From positions 16,131 to 80,130 of the forward strand of contig VGES01000014.1 of the NCBI GenBank assembly GCA_016869765.1: 64,000 bases of DNA, given 5' to 3'. Every line of letters starts with the position of its first letter. The stretch's first letter is position 1. Positions 52,449 through 59,282 of this stretch are shown one piece after another. The translations under genes were made by a program, and so were the position numbers. Below the pieces are notes generated by a model that saw only the letters and a list, made by a program, of their open reading frames with translations, had not been told where the DNA came from and made no database searches. Origin of the DNA: Alphaproteobacteria bacterium (GTDB taxonomy: Bacteria > Pseudomonadota > Alphaproteobacteria > SHVP01).

Positions 52449-52479
52449 CCCCGGCGAGGGTCAACCGGGGTTTTGTCTT
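52449..52479 (+). terminator. Terminator-like hairpin in the helicase leader
   Basis: CCCCGG (52449-52454) and CCGGGG (52465-52470) form a 6-bp stem with a 10-base loop, followed by TTTTGTCTT. It looks like a weak intrinsic terminator but sits between two divergent starts, 27 bases ahead of the helicase ATG. It might act as an attenuator or be fortuitous. Confidence 0.3.
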
Positions 52480-52505
52480 GCATCAGTAACTTCGCATACT
52501 GGGCC

Positions 52506-55205
52506 ATGACCGACGGTGCGCTTCCGTCCGCCCGCGTTCCGGCCGCCCCGGTATTGGTGCTGGCCCCGGGTCGGGCGATCTGGCTTTCGGCCGACGGCGA
52601 GGTCGACGAACCCGCGCTGGCCGAGGCGGCACGCCTCGTCGCGGGAAATCCCCCGATCGTGTGCCACGCACCGGCCATAGCGCGGCGACTGGGCGTCGAG
52701 CGCTTCGAGGCCTTCGATGTTCTCGAGCTGTTTGCCTTCGTCCGGCCGGCCCAGTTCTGCCTGCCGACGCCGCGGGGCTTGGCCCGCGCGGTGGGGTTGC
52801 CCGACCCTGGCGATGCGTTCGCCGAAGCGACGACGCTGCGACGCGTGATCGCGCTCTTGTTGCAGGAAGCAGCCGCACTCCCCGAACGCTCTCTTGGTCA
52901 GGTCCGGGCGTTGCTCCCGGCGCTACAACGGGACGACTGGCCGTGGGCGCCGTTCTTCGACGTGCCGGGTCGAACCGGACGCTCGACCACGAACGGCTTC
53001 GATGTCTGGCGCAAGATGTCGGCCTGGCTCGAGTCGGCGCCGGCGATGGCCGACGAAGAAACGCCGGTGACACCCGGCGAGGCGCGCGAACGTGTCGGCG
53101 AACTCACGGCGGGTCGCGAGCGGCGCCCGGCCCAGGCCGACTTCGCGGCGGCGGTTGCCGGCGTGTTCCAACTCCCGCGCGATGACGGCCAGCCGCTCGT
53201 CGTGCTCGCCGAAGCGGGGACCGGAACCGGCAAGACGCTCGGTTACCTTGCACCCGCCACGTTGTGGTCGGAGCGCAACGGTCGACCGGTCTGGATTTCG
53301 ACATTCACCAAGAACCTGCAGATGCAGATCAGCGGTGAACTGGACCGCGTGCTCGGTGCCAGGGAACGGCGCCACGTGGCCGTGCGCAAGGGCCGCGAGA
53401 ACTACCTCTGCCTCCTCAACTACGAAGAGTCCCTGATGCGGCTCGCGTTTCCGGGTCAGGCGACGACGCTGGCCCTGGTCGCGCGCTGGGCGCTGGCAAC
53501 CCGTGATGGCGACCTTCAGAGCGGCGACTTCCCGGGTTGGCTGCGCCAGTTGTTGGGGTGGAGCGCGATCGGCGAGTTGGTCGATCATCGCGGCGAATGC
53601 GTGCGCTCCGCCTGTCCGCACTACGCCAAGTGTTTCGCCGAGCGCGCCATTCGGCGCAGCCAACGCGCGCGCCTCGTCATCGTCAACCACGCGCTCGTCG
53701 TCGCCCAAGCCGCCCTCGGCCAGATCGACTCCGACACCCTGGATCGCGTCGTCTTCGACGAGGCGCATCACCTGGCGGAGGTGGCCGACGCCGCCTTCAC
53801 CCAACGCCTCACGGGCCGGGAGGCGATGCGCCTCCGGCGATGGATCCGCGGACGGTCGCGCGAACACGCGCGGCGCAACGGACTCCTCGAACGCTACCGC
53901 GACACGCTGGAAGGTATTCCGGGGGCGGTCGAAGCGTTGCAAAGCGCTGTGCGGACGGCCAAGTTCCTGCCCCGTCGCGCCGTCCCGGGCGATGACCCGG
54001 GTCCAGCCGCCGAATTTTTCCGTGCGGTCACCGAGGACGTCGTGGCGCGCGCCGAAGACGCCGATTCGGCTTACGATCTCGAGGTCGACAAGGGGAGCCC
54101 CTCGCCACGCCTCCTCGCGGCGGCGGCCGAACTCGAACCGGACGTCGAACGGACTGCCGCGGCACTAGCCGCCGTGGTCGCCGCGATCACCAAGTACCTC
54201 GAGACCGCCGAGGACGTCGAGGACGTGCTTGCCGCGCGGCTCGACGGTATCCGGCGCACGCTCGACCGCCAGGCCGGACGGCTGCGCACCTGGCGCGCGA
54301 TGTTGGCCGACCTCGGCGGAACGACGCCGCCGGCCTTCCTCGACTGGCTGGTGATCGAGCGCGAGGGCGGCCGGGACCGCGACGTGGGCCTCTCGCGCTC
54401 CTGGCTCGACCCGACCAAGCCGTTCGCCGAAGCCATTCTGAAGCGCACCAAGGGCGTCGTGCTGACGTCGGCGACGCTACGCGACACCTCGGGAGCGACC
54501 GATGATTGGAAGGCGGCCGAGGTGCGCACCGGTGCACACCATCTCGTGTTTCCGGCGATGCGGTTCCGCGCCGCCTCGCCGTTCGACTTCGAACAACAGA
54601 CGCGGGTCTTCATCGTGACCGACGTGGGCCGCGGCGACGCAACACGAGTGGCCACGGCGATCGGCGATCTGTTCCTGGCAGCCGGCGGCGGCGGGCTTGG
54701 TCTGTTTACCTCGATTGCCCGCCTGCGCCACGCTCACGCCGTCATTCGCGATCGCCTGGCGGCCGAGGACATCGCGCTGTTTGCCCAGCATGTCGATGGT
54801 ATCGACACGGCGACGCTGATCGACATGTTCCGGGCTGACGCGAACTCGTGCCTGCTCGGGACCGATGCGACGCGCGACGGCATCGACGTGCCGGGTCGGG
54901 CGCTGCGACTGGTGGTGTTCGAGCGCGTACCCTGGTCGCGCCAGACCGTGCTGCACAAAGCCCGACGCGCCCATTTCGGTGGCGCCGCCTACGACGACAT
55001 GCTGGTGCGGCTACGGCTCAAGCAGGCCTATGGCCGCCTGATCCGCCAACAACGGGATCACGGCGTGTTCGTGATGCTCGACAAGGCATTCCCGTCACGA
55101 TTCCTGACCGCGTTTCCGCCCGAGGTTGCGGTCGTGCGTGCGCCCCTGGCCGCAGCTGTCGCTGCGACAAAGGAATTCCTTGCTGGCGCCAAGTGGGATC
55201 ACTAG
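52506..55205 (+). CDS. DinG/XPD-family ATP-dependent helicase
   Basis: An 899-residue superfamily 2 helicase. The ATPase core has the Walker A EAGTGTGKTLGYL (about residue 237), DEAH box VVFDEAHHLAEVAD and motif VI AYGRLIRQQRDHGVFVMLD. The Fe-S cluster cysteines of the XPD/DinG family are present (NYLCLLN, then ECVRSACPHYAKCF). The first 100 residues (VCHAPAIARRLGVERFEAFDVLELFAFVRP region) look like a remnant of a 3'-5' exonuclease fold, as in some DinG proteins, without an obvious catalytic DEDD set. Start ATG 52506 is used; TTG 52473 is in frame but lies on the hairpin. It probably unwinds R-loops or 5' flaps. Confidence 0.88.
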   Translation: MTDGALPSARVPAAPVLVLAPGRAIWLSADGEVDEPALAEAARLVAGNPPIVCHAPAIARRLGVERFEAFDVLELFAFVRPAQFCLPTPRGLARAVGLPDPGDAFAEATTLRRVIALLLQEAAALPERSLGQVRALLPALQRDDWPWAPFFDVPGRTGRSTTNGFDVWRKMSAWLESAPAMADEETPVTPGEARERVGELTAGRERRPAQADFAAAVAGVFQLPRDDGQPLVVLAEAGTGTGKTLGYLAPATLWSERNGRPVWISTFTKNLQMQISGELDRVLGARERRHVAVRKGRENYLCLLNYEESLMRLAFPGQATTLALVARWALATRDGDLQSGDFPGWLRQLLGWSAIGELVDHRGECVRSACPHYAKCFAERAIRRSQRARLVIVNHALVVAQAALGQIDSDTLDRVVFDEAHHLAEVADAAFTQRLTGREAMRLRRWIRGRSREHARRNGLLERYRDTLEGIPGAVEALQSAVRTAKFLPRRAVPGDDPGPAAEFFRAVTEDVVARAEDADSAYDLEVDKGSPSPRLLAAAAELEPDVERTAAALAAVVAAITKYLETAEDVEDVLAARLDGIRRTLDRQAGRLRTWRAMLADLGGTTPPAFLDWLVIEREGGRDRDVGLSRSWLDPTKPFAEAILKRTKGVVLTSATLRDTSGATDDWKAAEVRTGAHHLVFPAMRFRAASPFDFEQQTRVFIVTDVGRGDATRVATAIGDLFLAAGGGGLGLFTSIARLRHAHAVIRDRLAAEDIALFAQHVDGIDTATLIDMFRADANSCLLGTDATRDGIDVPGRALRLVVFERVPWSRQTVLHKARRAHFGGAAYDDMLVRLRLKQAYGRLIRQQRDHGVFVMLDKAFPSRFLTAFPPEVAVVRAPLAAAVAATKEFLAGAKWDH

Positions 55206-55237
55206 GTTGGCGGCACATTTTTCGAGTGGGTAGTGCC

Positions 55238-55675
55238 ATGGCGATCCTGACCGAACACCGCGCCCTGATCTATGTGATGGTCCTCGTATCCGCGGCCGAC
55301 AGCGACATGACCGACCGAGAGCTGTTCGCGATCGGAGAACTGTCGCGCGTGTTGCCGGTGTTCCGCGGCTTCCGGGAGAAAGACCTGCCCCGGGTGTCCG
55401 AGCAATGCGCGGAATTGCTAGCCAAGGACGGCGTCGACACGGTGATCGACTATATCGCCCGCGAGTTGCCCGCGCACCTGCGCGAAACGGCCTACGTGCT
55501 CGCCTGTGACGTCGCCGCGGCCGAGGGCCGATTGCGCCAGGAAGAGATCAAGGTGCTCGAGTTCCTTCGTCACAAACTGGGGATCGGTCGGCTGCCCGCC
55601 GCGGCGATCGAACGCGCGGCCAAGGCCCGCCACGCCCCTCTGCACGAGCACAAGACGACCAAGAAGAAGCGCTAG
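55238..55675 (+). CDS. TerB-like (tellurite resistance family) protein
   Basis: A 145-residue helical protein of the TerB family. The pattern VLVSAADSDMTDRELFAIGEL, with acidic metal-binding-like Asp residues, then VLACDVAAAEGRLRQEEIKVLEFLRHKLGI, is typical of the two pseudo-repeats in TerB folds. Despite the family name, no other ter genes are nearby and tellurite resistance is not implied. It begins 32 bases after the helicase on the same strand and ends at a hydrolase gene remnant. The tail is Lys-rich (HKTTKKKR). Confidence 0.83.
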   Translation: MAILTEHRALIYVMVLVSAADSDMTDRELFAIGELSRVLPVFRGFREKDLPRVSEQCAELLAKDGVDTVIDYIARELPAHLRETAYVLACDVAAAEGRLRQEEIKVLEFLRHKLGIGRLPAAAIERAAKARHAPLHEHKTTKKKR

Positions 55676-55680
55676 TTCTC

Positions 55681-55817
55681 TCACCCTCGTGCCTTCGGCG
55701 CTCTTCCCTCGTGCGTACGGCCGGATGCCTTGCGCGGCTTCCAGTCGTGATCGCCATCCCCAGCCAGTGAAGCGTGATACGGCGCGACAGGGCGTAACCG
55801 GCTACGTCGCCAGTCAT
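55681..55817 (-). pseudogene. Frameshifted 3' fragment of an alpha/beta hydrolase gene
   Basis: The minus strand reads DVAGYALSRRITLHWLG, then after a one-base loss continues in another frame as GDHDWKPRKASGRTHE before a stop. Both parts match the C-terminus of the intact hydrolase encoded at 58668-59282 (VAGYRLSRQIALHWLGDGDHDWKPRKASGRTHD region). The DNA from about 55711 to 55813 aligns with 58725 to 58828 at roughly 88 percent identity. Only the last 45 or so codons remain, with the final residues replaced. It lies between the TerB-like gene and the TPR gene. Confidence 0.8.
55711..55813 (-). repeat. Imperfect direct repeat, copy 1 (hydrolase 3' end)
   Basis: About 103 bases similar to copy 2 at 58725-58828, same orientation, differing at about a dozen positions including one deleted C in the CATCCCC run. 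The two copies bracket the TPR/FkbM block. Confidence 0.75.
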
Positions 55818-55826
55818 GCGCCACCC

Positions 55827-57203
55827 TCATCGCGCGCCGGACGTTTTCTCCCGGATCGAGCGGGCGCGCCTGGACAAGGGCTCGGCCGTCGTGCGCTGCC
55901 CCTGTGCCTCATAGAGTTTGGCCAGATTCTCGAGCAAGGTGGCAACATCCGGATGCTCGGGGCCGAGCGCCCTCTCCTGGATCGCGAGCGCGCGCCGGTA
56001 CAACGGCTCCGCCGTCGCGTACTGCTGCTGGGCATGGTGGAGCACGGCTATGCCGGTGAGCGAGGTGGCGACGACAGGGTGCTCCGGGCCGAGTGCCTTC
56101 TCCCGAATCGCGAGCGCGCGCCGGAAGAGCGGCTCCGCCGCAGCGTACTGCTGCTGATCGTAGTTGAGCACGCCCAGGCTCGTGAGCGAGGCAGCGATGT
56201 CCAGGTGATCAGGACCAAGAACGTTCTCACCAATCGCAAGTGAACGGCGATACAACGAATCCGCCGACGCGTACTGCTTTTGCAAATGGTGAAGTACGGC
56301 CAGGTTGTTGAGCGAAGTGGCAACGTCGGGGTGGTGTGGGCCAAGCGCCTTCTCACGGATCGCGAGCGCGCGCCGGTACAACGGCTCCGCCGCGGCATAC
56401 TTCGCCTGCGCCTGATAAAGGCTCGCCAAGTTATGCAGCGGATGCGCGACAATTGGATGCTCGGCGCCGAGCGCCTTTTCCACAATCGCCAGGGAGCGCA
56501 GGTACAAGGGCTCTGCCGCTCCGTACTGCGCCTGCGCTCGATGGATCACAGCGAGATTGTTGAGTGAGTTGGCGACGTCCAAATGATCGGCGCCGTGAAC
56601 CTTCTCCCTGATCGCGAGAGCGCGGCGCTGCAACGGCTCGGCGGTCGTGTATTGGCGTTGCACCCGATGGAGTTCGGCCAAGTTGTTGAGCGAGGTCGCG
56701 ACATCAGGGTGCTCCTGGCCGAGCGCCTTCTCCTGGATCGCGAGCGCACGCCGGAGCAGCGGCTCGGCCGCTGCGTATTGCCCTTGCGCGCCATGGAGCA
56801 ATGCCAAGTTGTTGAGCGAGGCGGCGACGCCTGGGTGTTCGGCGCCGAGCGCTTTCTCCTGGATCGCGAGCGCGCGCCGGTACAGCGGCTCTGCGGCAGA
56901 GTATTGACCCTGCGCGTGACGGAGCTCGGCCAGGTCGTTGAGCGCGGTGGCGAAACGCGGGTCACCGCCGCCGAACTCCTTTTCCGCAAGGGCCGCCGCG
57001 CGCTCGGCGAAGGCGATCGCTTCAGCGTGGGCGCCACGCTGACGGAACGCTGTCGACTGGGAGGTCAGTTCGCGCAGCTCGGCCGACTGAGCATGGGCCG
57101 ACTCCGGTGCGAACCAAAAGAGAAACGCCAGCGCCAACACCAGCCGGCGCTGACGTCGGTTTCGATTCACCATCCTGGTCACAATCTGCGGTCGCTTGGT
57201 CAT
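55827..57203 (-). CDS. Secreted tetratricopeptide (kinesin-light-chain-type) repeat protein
   Basis: A protein of about 458 residues with a signal peptide (RRLVLALAFLFWFAPESAHA, cleavage before Q) and nine consecutive 42-residue TPR units of the type GAEHPGVAASLNNLALLHGA followed by QGQYAAAEPLLRRALAIQEK. Such 42-mers are typical of kinesin-light-chain-like TPRs that bind peptides or form scaffolds. No catalytic domain is present. The start is uncertain: ATG 57203 is used; ATG 57173 would begin right at the signal peptide and TTG 57233 is also possible. The next gene upstream on this strand is an FkbM methyltransferase. Function unknown; an export-coupled scaffold is an inference. Confidence 0.85.
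   Translation of the reverse strand: MTKRPQIVTRMVNRNRRQRRLVLALAFLFWFAPESAHAQSAELRELTSQSTAFRQRGAHAEAIAFAERAAALAEKEFGGGDPRFATALNDLAELRHAQGQYSAAEPLYRRALAIQEKALGAEHPGVAASLNNLALLHGAQGQYAAAEPLLRRALAIQEKALGQEHPDVATSLNNLAELHRVQRQYTTAEPLQRRALAIREKVHGADHLDVANSLNNLAVIHRAQAQYGAAEPLYLRSLAIVEKALGAEHPIVAHPLHNLASLYQAQAKYAAAEPLYRRALAIREKALGPHHPDVATSLNNLAVLHHLQKQYASADSLYRRSLAIGENVLGPDHLDIAASLTSLGVLNYDQQQYAAAEPLFRRALAIREKALGPEHPVVATSLTGIAVLHHAQQQYATAEPLYRRALAIQERALGPEHPDVATLLENLAKLYEAQGQRTTAEPLSRRARSIREKTSGAR
55830..56972 (-). repeat. Nine tandem 126-bp repeats encoding TPRs
   Basis: The TPR gene contains nine in-frame units of 42 codons with no length variation (the last is 45 codons to the stop). Neighbouring units share long blocks such as the one encoding RRALAIQEKALG, pointing to expansion by unequal recombination. 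Confidence 0.85.
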
Positions 57204-57334
57204 TGTCGACTCGACGATCCCGAGTTTGCGCAATTCTAGAGCACGGTTGGACTACATTGAACGCTACTCCGTCAGGAAACGTCGCGCCGCGATCCCAGGT
57301 TGGTTGGAGCGCTACGTGGCGAAGACGCGCTTAC

Positions 57335-58297
57335 TCAGGGTCTACCATGCTCCGACCCACGTGGCGCCAGTACAACCGTTCGCACACCGCCTGTTCGGCA
57401 AATCAGATCAAGCGCATGATCGGATCGTATGTTCTCGAAAATCACGCGCTCCATGAAGTCTGTCGAAATAGGATCACCGCCGACATAGCCGAGCCGTTTC
57501 AAGGCCTCGGTCCCCTCGCGTTGCGACGAACCGACGTAGCGGACGCTGTATCCCAGAGCGAACAGCGCACGAAGAACGGCTTCGAAATCGTGCTCTTTCG
57601 AATATCGATTCCGGTGGACCTCGAGAATGACCCAGGGGGCAAGTTCTCCAGCCCTCACCCCCTCAACCATTCCACCGAGAATCTCGACCTCATGGCCCTC
57701 GACATCCATACGTATCAAGTCTGGCGGGCCGAATTCCTTGGCGAGGCCTCGAACCGTCATTGTGCGAACGCGAGTTTTTCGGCTCTCGTCGGTCAGTGTA
57801 CCGTGCCCAGGATGAAACGTATTCAGGTTCGAAAGCCGCGACAGGTAAAGATCCCGCTCACCCTCTGCGTCGGAGATCGCCCCCTCCAGCACGGTGACAT
57901 TTGTCGCTCCGTTCAAACTCACGTTTCGACGCAATAGATCGGCATTGGCTGGGGACGGCTCAATAGCGATCACTTTGCCCTCCCTGCCGACCAGAAGGCT
58001 TTCCATCACCGCGTAGTATCCGATATTGGCCCCGATATCGAAGACCGTCGATTTGGGGCTGGTGATCAACTCCATCAGTCTCCTGTGTTCGAGTTCACGC
58101 TTTCCGAACAGCAGCATGGTTCGCGAAATCCCCGGATCCTCCAAATCGATCCACATTTCGTAGTCGTAGACGCGGCGTTTCAAAAACCGCTTCCCCAACA
58201 AACGACGCGCAAACCAGCCGCGGAGCTCCTGGACGATCGCAGCCAAGAAACCGGTCGGGCCGACGTACGCCAGAACGCGAATCGCACTATGAAACAT
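57335..58297 (-). CDS. FkbM-family SAM-dependent methyltransferase
   Basis: A 320-residue methyltransferase. SAM motif I is VFDIGANIGYYAVMESLL, then VIAIEPSPANADLLRRNV; the FkbM hallmark IRMDVEGHEVEILGGM is present, and the C-terminal WVILEVHRNRYS fits the family. FkbM-type enzymes O-methylate sugars or polyketides; the substrate is not known. ATG 58297 (GAGG nine bases upstream) overlaps the stop of an upstream remnant; ATG 58312 is the alternative. The N-terminus is hydrophobic and basic (VGPTGFLAAIVQELRGWFARRLL), suggesting membrane association. GC content is clearly below that of neighbouring core genes, suggesting acquisition. Confidence 0.87.
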   Translation of the reverse strand: MFHSAIRVLAYVGPTGFLAAIVQELRGWFARRLLGKRFLKRRVYDYEMWIDLEDPGISRTMLLFGKRELEHRRLMELITSPKSTVFDIGANIGYYAVMESLLVGREGKVIAIEPSPANADLLRRNVSLNGATNVTVLEGAISDAEGERDLYLSRLSNLNTFHPGHGTLTDESRKTRVRTMTVRGLAKEFGPPDLIRMDVEGHEVEILGGMVEGVRAGELAPWVILEVHRNRYSKEHDFEAVLRALFALGYSVRYVGSSQREGTEALKRLGYVGGDPISTDFMERVIFENIRSDHALDLICRTGGVRTVVLAPRGSEHGRP

Positions 58298-58463
58298 CCT
58301 TAGTCGCCTCATTGGGGGTCTGAACACGTTCGCCGGATGACAAGACCGCTTTGGCAAACCGCCCATCCGGTAGTGACACTAGGTAGCCCAATCCCTCAAT
58401 CAATTCCCACAGATTCTCGACGGCGCCGCCCAGCAAACCAACACTGATCAGATCGTGGAGTCG
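58287..58463 (-). pseudogene. C-terminal remnant of an unrecognised gene before FkbM
   Basis: A frame open from a stop at 58464 to a TAG at 58287 encodes 58 residues that read like a real protein tail (AVENLWELIEGLGYLVSLPD, then RFAKAVLSSGERVQTPNEA). There is no start codon with a ribosome-binding site, and sequence further upstream is closed by stops. Its stop overlaps the FkbM start by 11 bases, the arrangement of a coupled operon. It could be the end of a second methyltransferase or glycan enzyme; I cannot name it. Confidence 0.5.
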
Positions 58464-58667
58464 TCATCTACGATTGCCCGTGTCACGCCAATTAGGGATC
58501 GCCTCGCTACACACGGAGGTTGCCGTTGGCCCGCCCGGGCTGGCAATCGCATGTGCGGTAACCAGCAACATCTGTTGTTAGCACATAGTTGAGCGATAGG
58601 GTGCCCTTGCGCGTCGGAAAAGCCGACGACCAACCAGCGAGGCCGAACGGTCGGCTCGTCGTCTCGG
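58464..58667. other. Non-coding junction between the FkbM block and the hydrolase gene
   Basis: About 200 bases with stops in all frames and no recognisable gene. With the remnant before it, about 370 bases separate the FkbM start from the intact hydrolase. It probably holds the junction of the accessory block. Confidence 0.5.
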
Positions 58668-59282
58668 CTACAGCACTTCGATGAACCCTGTGATCGCCGC
58701 GATCCCCTCGTCGAGATTCCGATCGTGCGTGCGGCCGGATGCCTTGCGCGGTTTCCAGTCGTGATCGCCATCCCCCAGCCAGTGCAGCGCGATTTGGCGC
58801 GACAGCCGGTAGCCGGCGACGTCATCCTCGGTGCCGAAGGGGTCGCGCGTTCCTTGAACGATCAAGGCGCGAGTCTCGAGCTTCTCCAGATGCGCCGTGC
58901 GCAACCGCGTCGGTTGACCCGGCGGATGGAACGGGTAGCCCAGGCAGACGAGGCCCGCGACGCCCGAGTCGTCGACCACCATCGAGGCGATCCGCCCGCC
59001 CATGCTCTTGCCGCCGATCACGAGTTTGGCCGGCTTGCCGGCGGCTGCGATCGCCTCGGCCCACGCTTTGCGAAGCACGGGCTCGCGATCCGGCCCACCG
59101 CCCCGCCCCGTTTCACGCCGTTTTTGCATGTACGGGAACTCGAAGCGCAGCACCCGATGACCTGATGCCGCGAGGCCCGAGGCCACGCGGTTCATGAAGG
59201 GCGAGTCCATCGGAGCGCCGGCGCCGTGTGCGAGCACGATCGTCCAAGGCGCGCGCCTGGGCCCGTCCTCGAGGAACGTCAC
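58668..59282 (-). CDS. Alpha/beta hydrolase (KANL3/Tex30-like)
   Basis: A 204-residue alpha/beta hydrolase. It has VLAHGAGAPMDSPFM (oxyanion-region HGAGA), RFEFPYMQKRR, the nucleophile elbow IGGKSMGGRIASMV, and the Asp/His part in IVQGTRDPFG and DGDHDWKP. These features match the KANL3/Tex30-like family; substrate unknown. The start is GTG 59282, overlapping the trpE(G) stop (GTGA), so it is co-translated with anthranilate synthase. The 3' end exists in a second, decayed copy at 55.7 kb. Confidence 0.87.
   Translation of the reverse strand: MTFLEDGPRRAPWTIVLAHGAGAPMDSPFMNRVASGLAASGHRVLRFEFPYMQKRRETGRGGGPDREPVLRKAWAEAIAAAGKPAKLVIGGKSMGGRIASMVVDDSGVAGLVCLGYPFHPPGQPTRLRTAHLEKLETRALIVQGTRDPFGTEDDVAGYRLSRQIALHWLGDGDHDWKPRKASGRTHDRNLDEGIAAITGFIEVL
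58725..58828 (-). repeat. Imperfect direct repeat, copy 2 (in intact hydrolase)
   Basis: Partner of the copy at 55711-55813. It encodes the VAGYRLSRQIALHWLGDGDH part and the following residues of the intact hydrolase. Confidence 0.75.

Noticed and set aside
57196..57456. 86-codon plus-strand frame across the TPR/FkbM gap
   Set aside because: A short stretch looks protein-like (ARLDYIERYSVRKRRAAI), but the frame runs antisense into both flanking genes and matches no family I know.
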